Shown here in pieces: positions 47,352 through 55,303 of a stretch of DNA of 64,000 bases. The position numbers were made by a program, and so were the translations under genes. Source of the DNA: Thalassotalea euphylliae. GTDB taxonomy: Bacteria; Pseudomonadota; Gammaproteobacteria; Enterobacterales; Alteromonadaceae. Within the stretch, counting starts at the first letter, position 1, and each line of letters starts with the position of its first letter. The DNA lies in contig NZ_QUOV01000001.1 in assembly GCF_003390395.1 (NCBI RefSeq), forward strand, positions 4,154,001 through 4,218,000, in the 5' to 3' direction. The notes under the pieces are model-generated. The model made no database searches. It saw only the letters and a program-made list of their open reading frames with translations, and had not been told where the DNA came from.

Positions 47352-48395
47352 TTATAAATTTAAATGTTGCTTAACTTGATCAATAAATTCTTTTGATAGA
47401 TCTCGAATAATTATTTGATCTTTTTCAGGATCAAACATTACGGGCTTCGCGCTTGAGGCGCTATCTCCGCTTAAGCCAAGAACATCTTTTTCAAAGTTAA
47501 CTGTTACTTTATCTGTTTTAAAAGCTAATCTAACCATGCTTTCGACAGTCCCTTTTGAAGCTTGGAAACTATCAGGAAGTTGATATCTATCTTGTTTAGC
47601 GAACTTAAGGAAGGCATCTTTAGCCTCGTTGATTTTATCATCAGGTAAGTAAGCATTAGCAATCTCATTTATTCTGTTTAAGTATACAGTTTTATCTTTA
47701 TTCGCATTAAAGTATCTCAATACACTTTGTTGAGCTTCTTTTATTAAGTGCTCTTTTTGTGAATAACCCTCTAAAAACACTCTAACCGCGGCAGGAGAGG
47801 CTTTAACAGCCTTTGATGGAGTAATATTATCTGTGCAACTAAAAGCTAATTGAAAATAACCTGAAGGTTCTCCACGCTTACTAATGAAGCCTATGTAACT
47901 TTTCTTTAATTCAGTTTTCCCTAAATTGTTCAAATAGTATGAAACATTAATATCTAAAGCTTGATATAGCTTGCTTAAATCTACGTGAATTTCTTGTTCT
48001 GGTTTTAGGTTAGTTAGTTTTATACCATCTGTATTTTTTATCATGGCTACTAGTAACCTGTTGTCACCTTTAGATTGATACTCAATGAAGCATATATATC
48101 CCCCTGTCCCACTTGTCGTACTTATTGCATCAGACAGTAAGTCCATAGCTTTTGTGGAAACTTCATAAAAACCCTCTTGATGATAAGCGTCATTGTAATC
48201 TGCTAGTAGCCGAGGAAACTGGCCACTACTCTGAAATTTTCCCCAGATCACATTCACCTTATTTCGATATATATTCAAGATATCTTCAGCCAGTGACATA
48301 ACTAATGGATCACTCAAATCTAAAACACTTTTTGCGATATCGGAATTCTGGTGCTTAATTAGTTCATGAATGATGAAGTTAGTAATCTTAGCCAT
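47352..48395 (-). CDS. Nucleoid-associated protein, NA37/YejK (NdpA) family
   Basis: A 347-residue protein of the NA37 family (E. coli YejK, 335 residues), whose members bind nucleic acid in the nucleoid. The N-terminus aligns as IIHELIKHQNSDI with family residues, the middle has the long helical region, and the C-terminus ends with the conserved VNFEKDVLG...VMFDPEKDQIIIRDLSKEF pattern. It is divergent from core YejK in being AT-rich and coupled to a membrane protein gene. This looks like an accessory paralogue. AGGA lies 11 bases before the ATG. It is the first gene of a two-gene unit. Confidence 0.82.
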   Translation of the reverse strand: MAKITNFIIHELIKHQNSDIAKSVLDLSDPLVMSLAEDILNIYRNKVNVIWGKFQSSGQFPRLLADYNDAYHQEGFYEVSTKAMDLLSDAISTTSGTGGYICFIEYQSKGDNRLLVAMIKNTDGIKLTNLKPEQEIHVDLSKLYQALDINVSYYLNNLGKTELKKSYIGFISKRGEPSGYFQLAFSCTDNITPSKAVKASPAAVRVFLEGYSQKEHLIKEAQQSVLRYFNANKDKTVYLNRINEIANAYLPDDKINEAKDAFLKFAKQDRYQLPDSFQASKGTVESMVRLAFKTDKVTVNFEKDVLGLSGDSASSAKPVMFDPEKDQIIIRDLSKEFIDQVKQHLNL

Positions 48396-48597
48396 GTTAA
48401 ATACTATCCTGTGAGGTTATTTGCCCACATTACTTATGCAAGCGGTTATTTGGTGATTTATAAACGTTGATTTTGTTTAAACTGTCCAAGCTTATTATTT
48501 TGAAATAAATAAATGCTTGATGTAGGTATATTGCGACTGTTCTATTTTATAAATTGCAATATATCTATTTCTTCACGGTTGTGTTTCTTCTTATTAC

Positions 48598-48879
48598 TTA
48601 TCTTAGCGAGCTACACACTCGGCCTTTTTTTACATTTCTTGAAGATTCGCCGGCTGCTAGTGTTCGGCATTTTCGGCAGCAACCTTGAAAACCATCGGGA
48701 TTGGCAGAAGTTACATCGGCAGAGGGCATGCCAAAATCATAAGGATATTGGTGAAACACATGCTCGCTACCATGGGTAGCAGAGCAATGTGGGCATGATT
48801 TGTAAGTATGACCTGACTCGGCATCAACGCGTATTACGGTTCCACTACTTAATTCGAAGCCACAACACTGGCACGTCAT
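48598..48879 (-). CDS. Small cysteine-rich (zinc-ribbon-like) protein
   Basis: A 93-residue protein beginning MTCQCCGFEL. Paired cysteines CQCC, CPHC and CCRKC suggest one or two zinc sites; HVFHQYPYDFG and NPDGFQGCCRKC are distinctive. I do not recognise the family. An earlier Met (48915) is open, but GGAG seven bases before the ATG at 48879 decides the start. The last 25 residues are basic and may be disordered. It starts just after the small exported peptide gene and may share its transcript. Confidence 0.65.
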   Translation of the reverse strand: MTCQCCGFELSSGTVIRVDAESGHTYKSCPHCSATHGSEHVFHQYPYDFGMPSADVTSANPDGFQGCCRKCRTLAAGESSRNVKKGRVCSSLR

Positions 48880-48898
48880 AAAAAAACTCCTAAATAAT

Positions 48899-49081
48899 TT
48901 ATTGAACGCGTTCACGGCACAATGGGAAATCTAAACAACGACCAAATTTTTCGAGTTCGCTTGGCTTGTTATCGACTTTTGCCAATGTTGATGCTTTATT
49001 GGAGGTGAATTCAGTGTTACTTGCTAAGGTGAAAGTAACGGCAGCGATAGTGATTACAGTAAGTGTTTTTAAAGTTTTCAT
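48899..49081 (-). CDS. Small exported peptide
   Basis: A 60-residue product starting MKTLKTLTVITIAAVTFTLA, a plausible signal peptide, followed by a polar mature part with two cysteines (CLDFPLC) that could form a disulfide. Start choice at 49081 follows AGAGGA upstream; an in-frame ATG at 49090 lies directly beside it. The family is not recognised. It is divergent from a transmembrane transcription regulator 120 bases away, suggesting that regulator may control it. Confidence 0.5.
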   Translation of the reverse strand: MKTLKTLTVITIAAVTFTLASNTEFTSNKASTLAKVDNKPSELEKFGRCLDFPLCRERVQ

Positions 49082-49202
49082 TTTCGGCATTCCTCTTGGT
49101 TGAAACACCGATTCAAGTTATTGAAACTACTGTTACGAGACTTTATAAAAAGCTTATAATGTTATGATATTTTTCATATAAATTAGGCAGTTTGCTGGCT
49201 TT

Positions 49203-51248
49203 ATGGTTAGTTCGGGCGTTTATTACACAATCAATAATAGACTTCAGTTTTTCTATAAAAGCGGTTGTTTAGTGCTTGACCAACAAGAGGTCAAATTAGA
49301 CCCACTAGAGTCACTAGTACTGGAAGAATTAACCAAACACCCCAAAGAAATTATTGCCACAGATACTTTGCTTGATCTTTGGCCAACTAGCGCAACTAGC
49401 CCAAATTCCCTGACAAGAGTTATTTCAACGTTAAGAAAGAAGCTACGAACACTAGATGCTTTCCATGTTGAGATTAAGAATTACCCCAAAAAAGGTTATG
49501 CATTAATTGCTGAGGTTGATCACTTATCAGCCCAAACACCTAAGGTACAATTAGAAAACAGGCACACTAAACCAACTAGATTGGCAGCTAAGACGCCAAT
49601 AATAGGGATACTATTCATTGCTGTTGTGCTGCTCATCAATTATGCCGCCACCTTTGTTTTTGAAAAAACCGAAGATTCAGTGTCACCTGTGCTTGATAAA
49701 GCGATACAGCTTGTCGACGATCAATTTGAAAAAGTCGATTTGTCGGTAAACGACACACATACGCAAGTCGTTTATGCAACTCGTGATAACGAGCAGGCCA
49801 ATTGGCAGTTGAAAGTATTGGACACCTATTCGCTAGAAAGTAGGGTGATATCAGAGGCTGGTGTTAATTTAAGATCCCCAGACTGGCTCAACAATGACAC
49901 ATTGATTTATCGAGCATACGGGGATAATAGTTGCGCGATTAAAAAGCTTGATTTGTTGCACAGTGATGCGCAGCCGATCGCTATGTTTCCCTGCAATGAA
50001 TTAACCACAGGCAAAGGGCTTTCTGTATTAAGTGCTGACACCATATTATTTACTGACGCGGCTCATGATATTGCACCGGCATCTCTTTACAAAGGGAATA
50101 TACAAACAGGAAAAGTCATTAAAATTCCTGGTTTTGATAGCAGTGGTGTTGGTGCTTACAACATTCAATCAAAAGCGGGCTCAAATTTAGTTGCGATACT
50201 AACTAGCACGGATTGGAGTACCAGCAATATTCACTTAGTAGATACGCAAGACAACTGGCGCTCAGTTTGGCAAACCAACACACCTAAAGCCAAACATTCA
50301 GTAAGTTGGGATGGTCAGTCTTTGTTTCACGCCAACGAAAGTGGTGGCGTAACCGCCCATTTATTCAATGCGAGTCATTATGTGAAAAGCATCGAGATGT
50401 CGGGTTTTAGCAAGCTTTACAATTTTGTCGGTAATAATGGCTCTGTCGCTTTTATACAAGGCGATATGTATCGCACTGATGTATTGATGTCGCCTATCAA
50501 TGAATCCGAAAGCACAGCAACCTTGCTTGTTGATTCACGTGCATCCAACAAACTTGCCCAATTTATTGACGAAAATACCGTGCTGTACGTTTCAGACGTT
50601 ACAGGGATTGAACAGCTTTGGTTAGTTGATATCAATACACAAACGAAGAAACAGCTATCAATGTTTGCAAAAGCCCAGAAAATTGATCACATTGCTTACA
50701 ATGTACAAAAGGGGCTAGTTGCCATTGAGGCAGATAAAACAATAAGCCTATTCACACTAGCTAGCGGTAAAGTAAGTGGTGATGGTTATCAGCAATTCGC
50801 AGGTACCAAACCATTATTTTTTGAAGATAACTTGCTATTTAGTACTCATGACGATTCAGATAACTATCGTATTGATGCCTTAAACCTTGAAAATCAAACA
50901 CTGAAGAAAAGTTTTTTGATTGGTGCGCACGACGCCAAGGTAAGCAATGGTCGTTTGTACTACACCAAGTACTATCAACCAGGCTTATGGCAATACCACA
51001 AACAAAAAGATGATGACTTAGTCTCCGCGATGAGTCAGGACGTCAGTTATTGGTTTGTCGACGGTCAACAGCTGTTATTCAAAGATCAAGACGATATGCC
51101 AACACTGGTTGACTTGACCAATAACCAGTTCACTCAATTGAACGGGTCAACTTGTCAGTTTATTACGGACTATCAATTCGGCCATTGTTTAGGGCAAGCC
51201 TATAAGCCTAACAATACACAATTGATGTTGGCGGAAACCAACCTCTAG
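49203..51248 (+). CDS. ToxR/CadC-like transmembrane transcription regulator
   Basis: A 681-residue protein. Residues 10-110 form an OmpR-type winged helix (LDPLESLVLEELTKHP, ATDTLLDLWP, NSLTRVISTLRKKL, IKNYPKKGYAL). A membrane segment lies at about 144-166 (IIGILFIAVVLLINYAATFVF). The remaining 500 residues are periplasmic and show repeating beta-propeller-like strands (NNDTLIYRAYGDN, ENTVLYVSDVTGIEQLWLVD), similar to TolB/WD-like folds. It would bind DNA while sensing an envelope signal, as CadC and ToxR do. The signal and targets are unknown; the divergent small-peptide gene is an obvious candidate. Confidence 0.88.
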   Translation: MVSSGVYYTINNRLQFFYKSGCLVLDQQEVKLDPLESLVLEELTKHPKEIIATDTLLDLWPTSATSPNSLTRVISTLRKKLRTLDAFHVEIKNYPKKGYALIAEVDHLSAQTPKVQLENRHTKPTRLAAKTPIIGILFIAVVLLINYAATFVFEKTEDSVSPVLDKAIQLVDDQFEKVDLSVNDTHTQVVYATRDNEQANWQLKVLDTYSLESRVISEAGVNLRSPDWLNNDTLIYRAYGDNSCAIKKLDLLHSDAQPIAMFPCNELTTGKGLSVLSADTILFTDAAHDIAPASLYKGNIQTGKVIKIPGFDSSGVGAYNIQSKAGSNLVAILTSTDWSTSNIHLVDTQDNWRSVWQTNTPKAKHSVSWDGQSLFHANESGGVTAHLFNASHYVKSIEMSGFSKLYNFVGNNGSVAFIQGDMYRTDVLMSPINESESTATLLVDSRASNKLAQFIDENTVLYVSDVTGIEQLWLVDINTQTKKQLSMFAKAQKIDHIAYNVQKGLVAIEADKTISLFTLASGKVSGDGYQQFAGTKPLFFEDNLLFSTHDDSDNYRIDALNLENQTLKKSFLIGAHDAKVSNGRLYYTKYYQPGLWQYHKQKDDDLVSAMSQDVSYWFVDGQQLLFKDQDDMPTLVDLTNNQFTQLNGSTCQFITDYQFGHCLGQAYKPNNTQLMLAETNL

Positions 51249-51268
51249 GATTGCACTCTCCACGCACA

Positions 51269-52273
51269 CTACTGGCGAGTATTGAAACTGAACGCCGCCT
51301 GATTATTTAGGCTGGAAAAAAACGCTTTAATATCTTGAATTTCTTGCGCTGTTAGACGAATACCCAGCTGATGTTTAGCGGTGTCGATAATAGCTTGTTC
51401 AATGGTAGTGGCAGCACCGTCATGGAAATAGGGAGCGGTATTTAGCACGTTACGCATCGAGGGCACTTTAAAAAAGAACTTATCACCAGCATTGCCAGTA
51501 ACCTCCGCTCGGCCAAGATCAACTTTATTGGGGTAAGGTTCGACAATGCCCATTTTCATCAACAGTTGCCCGCCCATCGCAGGGCCGTTATGGCAAGCAA
51601 CACAGCCTTTCTCGATAAATAGCTTTAAACCTGATTTTTCCTGCGTGTTTAGCGCAGTTTCATCACCTTTTAAATACTGTTCGAAGCGATCTTGGGAAAT
51701 TAATGTCCGCTGAAAGTCGGCCAGTGCAATCGCTAGGTTTTCCATCGTGATCTGCTTGGTATTCTCAGCGCTTGCCGGAAAAGCCTGCGCAAAAAGCTTG
51801 GTATAACCTTTACCCTCCAACCTAAGAATAACTTGCTCTGGAGAAGTCATCGCCATTTCAGCCGGGTTGAATATCGGTAAAGTCGCTTGCTCAACAAGCG
51901 TTTTAGCTCTCGCATCCCAAAATTGGGCAAAGTGCAAGCTTGAATTCCAAGTGCTCGGCGCATTGCGAGTACCTAGCTTGCCCAGTGCGCCGATTGATGT
52001 TTTCAAATTATCAACGCCAGCACCGCCATTACCGAGTCGATGGCAGGTATTACATGACTGGCTATTGTTAATAGACAGGGCAGTTTCGAAATAGAGTTTT
52101 TTACCTAAGGCGATACGTGCTTGAGTATTTTGATTTTGTGCTAAAAGTGGCTTTGGAAGTGGCGAAAAATAAGTGCGAGCAGTGTCTAACAGCTTTGTGT
52201 TTTCAGTTGCAGCAATTGCCACGCTTGTTACGAACACGAAATGAAGGAACAGAGAAAAAAGGAGCTTGCTCAT
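51269..52273 (-). CDS. Di-haem cytochrome c peroxidase (CcpA/MauG family)
   Basis: A 334-residue periplasmic protein with signal peptide (1-21, ending AIA). Two haem sites are CNTCH (about 76) and CVACH (about 222), each with the family's surrounding residues (SCNTCHRLGNGG, KGCVACHNGPAMGG), and the C-terminal PSMRNV...APYFHDG segment. It reduces hydrogen peroxide using electrons from small c-type cytochromes. Two c-type cytochromes are encoded elsewhere in the window and could be donors. It is convergent with the ToxR-like gene. Confidence 0.95.
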   Translation of the reverse strand: MSKLLFSLFLHFVFVTSVAIAATENTKLLDTARTYFSPLPKPLLAQNQNTQARIALGKKLYFETALSINNSQSCNTCHRLGNGGAGVDNLKTSIGALGKLGTRNAPSTWNSSLHFAQFWDARAKTLVEQATLPIFNPAEMAMTSPEQVILRLEGKGYTKLFAQAFPASAENTKQITMENLAIALADFQRTLISQDRFEQYLKGDETALNTQEKSGLKLFIEKGCVACHNGPAMGGQLLMKMGIVEPYPNKVDLGRAEVTGNAGDKFFFKVPSMRNVLNTAPYFHDGAATTIEQAIIDTAKHQLGIRLTAQEIQDIKAFFSSLNNQAAFSFNTRQ

Positions 52274-52462
52274 CGCTTACCTAATTGGTTATGGCCGTTT
52301 CGCCTGGTAATGTTTCGGCTAGTAATTCTTGCCTAATAATACGGCTAAGTTTAAACCACTATTAAAGGCGCTAGAATAACATGCCTCTATTCTCACGCTT
52401 TTCTCAAGCTTTAAAGAGAGCCATGATGCAATGCTATCGCCTTTTCACAGAAGCAAAGAGCG

Positions 52463-53752
52463 TTAGCTTTGTAGTGGCCAAATCAGCTCAACTTTCGCGC
52501 CGATTCCCGCATTATCCTGATTACCAACTTTCACATCTGAATCAGCCACATTGGAAAGCCTGACAACTCCGCCGTGTTTATTCAACACAGTTTCAACAAA
52601 GGCTAAGCCGATACCGGCACCATTAGCCTTGGTAGTAAACAACGGCGTAATAGCGTTGTCGATATTGGAAAAGCCGGTGCCATTATCAATCACACTCAGG
52701 TATTGCTGATTATCTTGCTGATAATAATTTACCTTGATAACCACACCCTGAGTATCTTTCGACTCAACCGCATTTTTAACTAAATTCATCAGCACTTGCG
52801 CCATCAGTTGCGAGTCGGCGTAACAGATATGTTGACCGGTAAACGTCAGTGAATCTTTTTCGGTTAACAGCACTTTGGTTTGCTCAACCAAGGCAGGTAA
52901 TTCAAAACGCTCTTTATTGGGCTCTGGAATTTTTGCCACTTCCGCAAAGCGTTCGACAAAGTTCAGCAAGCCGCTCGAGCGGGTTTTAACACGCTCAAGC
53001 ACTTTACGCGTTTGCACTGTATCCAAGGTTTGCATCGACAATAAGGTTTCTGCCATTGACGACATCGGCGTTAGCGTATTTCTCAGCTCATGACTCAGCA
53101 CGCGCACGAGGTTTTTCTGCACCGCCTGCTCGCTTTGTTTAAGTTCGCTGGCAATATCAATGGCGGTAAACAAATGGATAGGTTGTTGCTGAAAGTTAAT
53201 CAGACTGGACTGACAACGCCAATTTGACGCCAGCGCTGAGTGATTAAGCTGCTTATTTTGCTCAACAAAGCCTAGCGCTTTAGCACTCATGCCTTGTAAT
53301 AAGCTGATTTCAGCAATGTCGTATGCCGCTCGGTTGGCATAGCTGAGCGTGTAGTCTTGCTCAAATATCACCACAGCTATCGGCAAGTCTTCAAAGAGCT
53401 GACCAAATAACATGGTCAGTGAAGCATTTGCGCCGCTATTCACTGTAGACTGTTGATAAAGCTGTGTGATCTCATCACTCAAATCATCGAGCAATGTCGA
53501 TTTACCACGCTGAGCAAGCGAGACACCTGACTCTCCCATGGCTAGGCTTTGCGTGTAGGTGGTTAAACGCATTATCGAAGATGACCAAAACTGCCATGTG
53601 CGCCACGCCAGCCAACACAGTGGGTAACTCAACAAAAACACTGAGGTTACCGTGGCAAGCATGGACCAGCCCCACGCAGTCGTTAATAGCACGACTAAGG
53701 TAATAAAAGCGAGTACAAAGCAGGTCAGGGCGAATTTGATCTTAAATTCCAC
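52463..53752 (-). CDS. Sensor histidine kinase of NtrB-like type
   Basis: A membrane kinase of about 430 residues pairing with the response regulator upstream. Two N-terminal membrane segments (about 8-30 and 33-55 of this start) precede a PAS-like domain (LFEDLPIAVVIFEQDYTLSYANRAA), HisKA with the phospho-acceptor in VLSHELRNTLTPM, and HATPase_c (N box NLVKNAVES, DNGTGF, GAGIGLAFVETVL). Starts upstream at 53827 would overlap the regulator; a GTG at 53752 preceded by AGCAGG fits better and leaves 13 bases after the regulator's stop. It is co-transcribed with that regulator. Confidence 0.9.
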   Translation of the reverse strand: MEFKIKFALTCFVLAFITLVVLLTTAWGWSMLATVTSVFLLSYPLCWLAWRTWQFWSSSIMRLTTYTQSLAMGESGVSLAQRGKSTLLDDLSDEITQLYQQSTVNSGANASLTMLFGQLFEDLPIAVVIFEQDYTLSYANRAAYDIAEISLLQGMSAKALGFVEQNKQLNHSALASNWRCQSSLINFQQQPIHLFTAIDIASELKQSEQAVQKNLVRVLSHELRNTLTPMSSMAETLLSMQTLDTVQTRKVLERVKTRSSGLLNFVERFAEVAKIPEPNKERFELPALVEQTKVLLTEKDSLTFTGQHICYADSQLMAQVLMNLVKNAVESKDTQGVVIKVNYYQQDNQQYLSVIDNGTGFSNIDNAITPLFTTKANGAGIGLAFVETVLNKHGGVVRLSNVADSDVKVGNQDNAGIGAKVELIWPLQS

Positions 53753-53765
53753 TGAGCGAAACCTG

Positions 53766-55181
53766 CTACTCAAGGTCAAATTCCTCTTTATCGAGCTGAT
53801 ACTTTTCCATTCGGCGATACAACGCATTGCGCGAAATACCCAGTGCTGCAGCCGCCTTACTGATATGGCCTTGATATTTTTTCAGCGCTTTCCTGATCAT
53901 CTCAAATTCAATGTCATCAAGCGGTCGAAGTTCTCTATCACTAACTTCATTGCTAGCATGCTCTGATGACAGAGGCTCAGACAGCATAATATGTGCACTT
54001 AAAATTTCTGTCTCGCGACACAAAATCACCGCTCGCTCTATCACATGGCTAAGTTCGCGAATATTACCCGGCCATGAATGAGCATTCAGCATCGCTATAA
54101 CATCTTTGCTTAATGTTAGCGTTGGCTTGTTGTATTTGGCTGAAAACTTTTCGATCAAGCTATTGCACAGCGGCACAATATCTTCTTTACGCTCTCTAAG
54201 CGGCGGTAATGTGAGCACAAAGGTATTTAAGCGAAATTTAAGATCGCGTCTAAACGCACCAGTCTCCACTAACTGAGCCAAATCGGCATTGGTGGCGCTG
54301 ATCAATCGTACATCTGCACGCAAAGTTTGGCTGGCACCAACAGGTTCAAATTCGCCGCTTTCTAGTACCCGTAACATTTTGGGCTGAACACTAGCAGGCA
54401 GAGTGCCGATTTCGTCCAAAAACAATGTGCCATGTTGCGCCAATTCAAAGCGCCCTTGGCGATTTTCACGCGCATCAGTAAAAGCACCTTTTTTATGACC
54501 GAATAATTCACTTTCAAATAAATTTTCTGGGATTGCGCCCATATTCACCGAGATAAAAGGGGCTGAGTTTCGGCCAGATAGTTGGTGTATACGCTGAGCA
54601 AGTAATGATTTTCCGGTGCCATTTTCACCTAAAATCAAAACGCTGGCTTGCGTGTCAGCCACTTGATCAATCATAGCTTCAAGTTGCTGCATCGCTTGAG
54701 ATTCCGCAATCCAGTTTGCAGTAATAGAATCCGTATTCGTTTTACGATTGGCGACTTTTTGGGGGGAGGACTCACCATCAATAGGTATTTTAGCTATTTG
54801 CTTGTCGACTATTTGTTTATCGATGATACCCAACAGCTTTTGGTTATCCCATGGCTTTTCAATAAAGTCAGCAGCACCTAATTGCATACCTTTGACCGCG
54901 AGTTCAATATTTCCCCAAGCCGTCATCAGTACCGTTGTGATATTTTGCTGCGCTAACTGCGACAGTACTTCCAACCCTTCAGTGCCACTAGTGGTATCAC
55001 GACTGAAATTCATGTCTAGTAGCACTAATCTGGGTTTAACACGAGCAGTGATGCTCGCTAATTCGGCAGGTGAGCCCGCTTCCATTACCTGATAACCTTC
55101 ATTGGTCAGCAGCATAGACAAGGCCAATCGAATATCTTCATCGTCATCCACAACAACGACCAGCCCTTTGTTCATTTGCAT
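53766..55181 (-). CDS. Sigma-54-dependent response regulator (NtrC family)
   Basis: A 471-residue transcription activator. The receiver domain (1-120) has the acidic pocket DDDEDIR and phospho-Asp in LLDMNFSRD, with the conserved Lys in FIEKPWD. The AAA+ domain has Walker A GENGTGKS, the sigma-54 contact loop GAFTDA, and Walker B GTLFLDEIG. A Fis-type helix-turn-helix ends the protein (ISKAAAALGISRNALYRRM). Met at 55181 is preceded by AAGGAG; an earlier Met at 55196 belongs to a tandem-repeated leader. It very likely activates the adjacent ABC exporter operon. Confidence 0.95.
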   Translation of the reverse strand: MQMNKGLVVVVDDDEDIRLALSMLLTNEGYQVMEAGSPAELASITARVKPRLVLLDMNFSRDTTSGTEGLEVLSQLAQQNITTVLMTAWGNIELAVKGMQLGAADFIEKPWDNQKLLGIIDKQIVDKQIAKIPIDGESSPQKVANRKTNTDSITANWIAESQAMQQLEAMIDQVADTQASVLILGENGTGKSLLAQRIHQLSGRNSAPFISVNMGAIPENLFESELFGHKKGAFTDARENRQGRFELAQHGTLFLDEIGTLPASVQPKMLRVLESGEFEPVGASQTLRADVRLISATNADLAQLVETGAFRRDLKFRLNTFVLTLPPLRERKEDIVPLCNSLIEKFSAKYNKPTLTLSKDVIAMLNAHSWPGNIRELSHVIERAVILCRETEILSAHIMLSEPLSSEHASNEVSDRELRPLDDIEFEMIRKALKKYQGHISKAAAALGISRNALYRRMEKYQLDKEEFDLE

Positions 55182-55223
55182 AGTGCTCCTTAACATAACG
55201 CTCTTTAAAATAGCGCTCCTTAA
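55179..55223 (-). repeat. Three tandem 15-bp copies of the RBS-start unit
   Basis: On the minus strand TTAAGGAGCGCTATT, TTAAAGAGCGTTATG and TTAAGGAGCACTATG follow one another without gaps. The last two contain an RBS-like core and in-frame ATG; the unit is 5 codons long, so all copies stay in phase with the regulator. Confidence 0.75.
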
Positions 55224-55226
55224 ATT

Positions 55227-55258
55227 AACGGCCTCAAACTGCGACGTTCGAGGCCGTT
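55227..55258 (-). terminator. Terminator-like hairpin of ABC operon
   Basis: Arms AACGGCCTC and GAGGCCGTT with a 14-base loop, between the permease stop and the regulator start; a short AT-rich tail follows on the minus strand. Confidence 0.55.
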
Positions 55259-55303
55259 ATTGCATCCAAAATTGATAAATAGTTTGCTTGGCTATTTACC
55301 TGG

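Noticed and set aside
48513..48779. Plus-strand frame of 88 codons with hydrophobic N-terminus
   Set aside because: Overlaps the minus-strand Cys-rich gene, which has a good ribosome site and ordered cysteine pairs; the plus frame has no clear ribosome site.
52381..52563. Plus-strand frame of 60 codons
   Set aside because: Its second half is antisense to the histidine kinase C-terminus, and nothing supports it as a gene.
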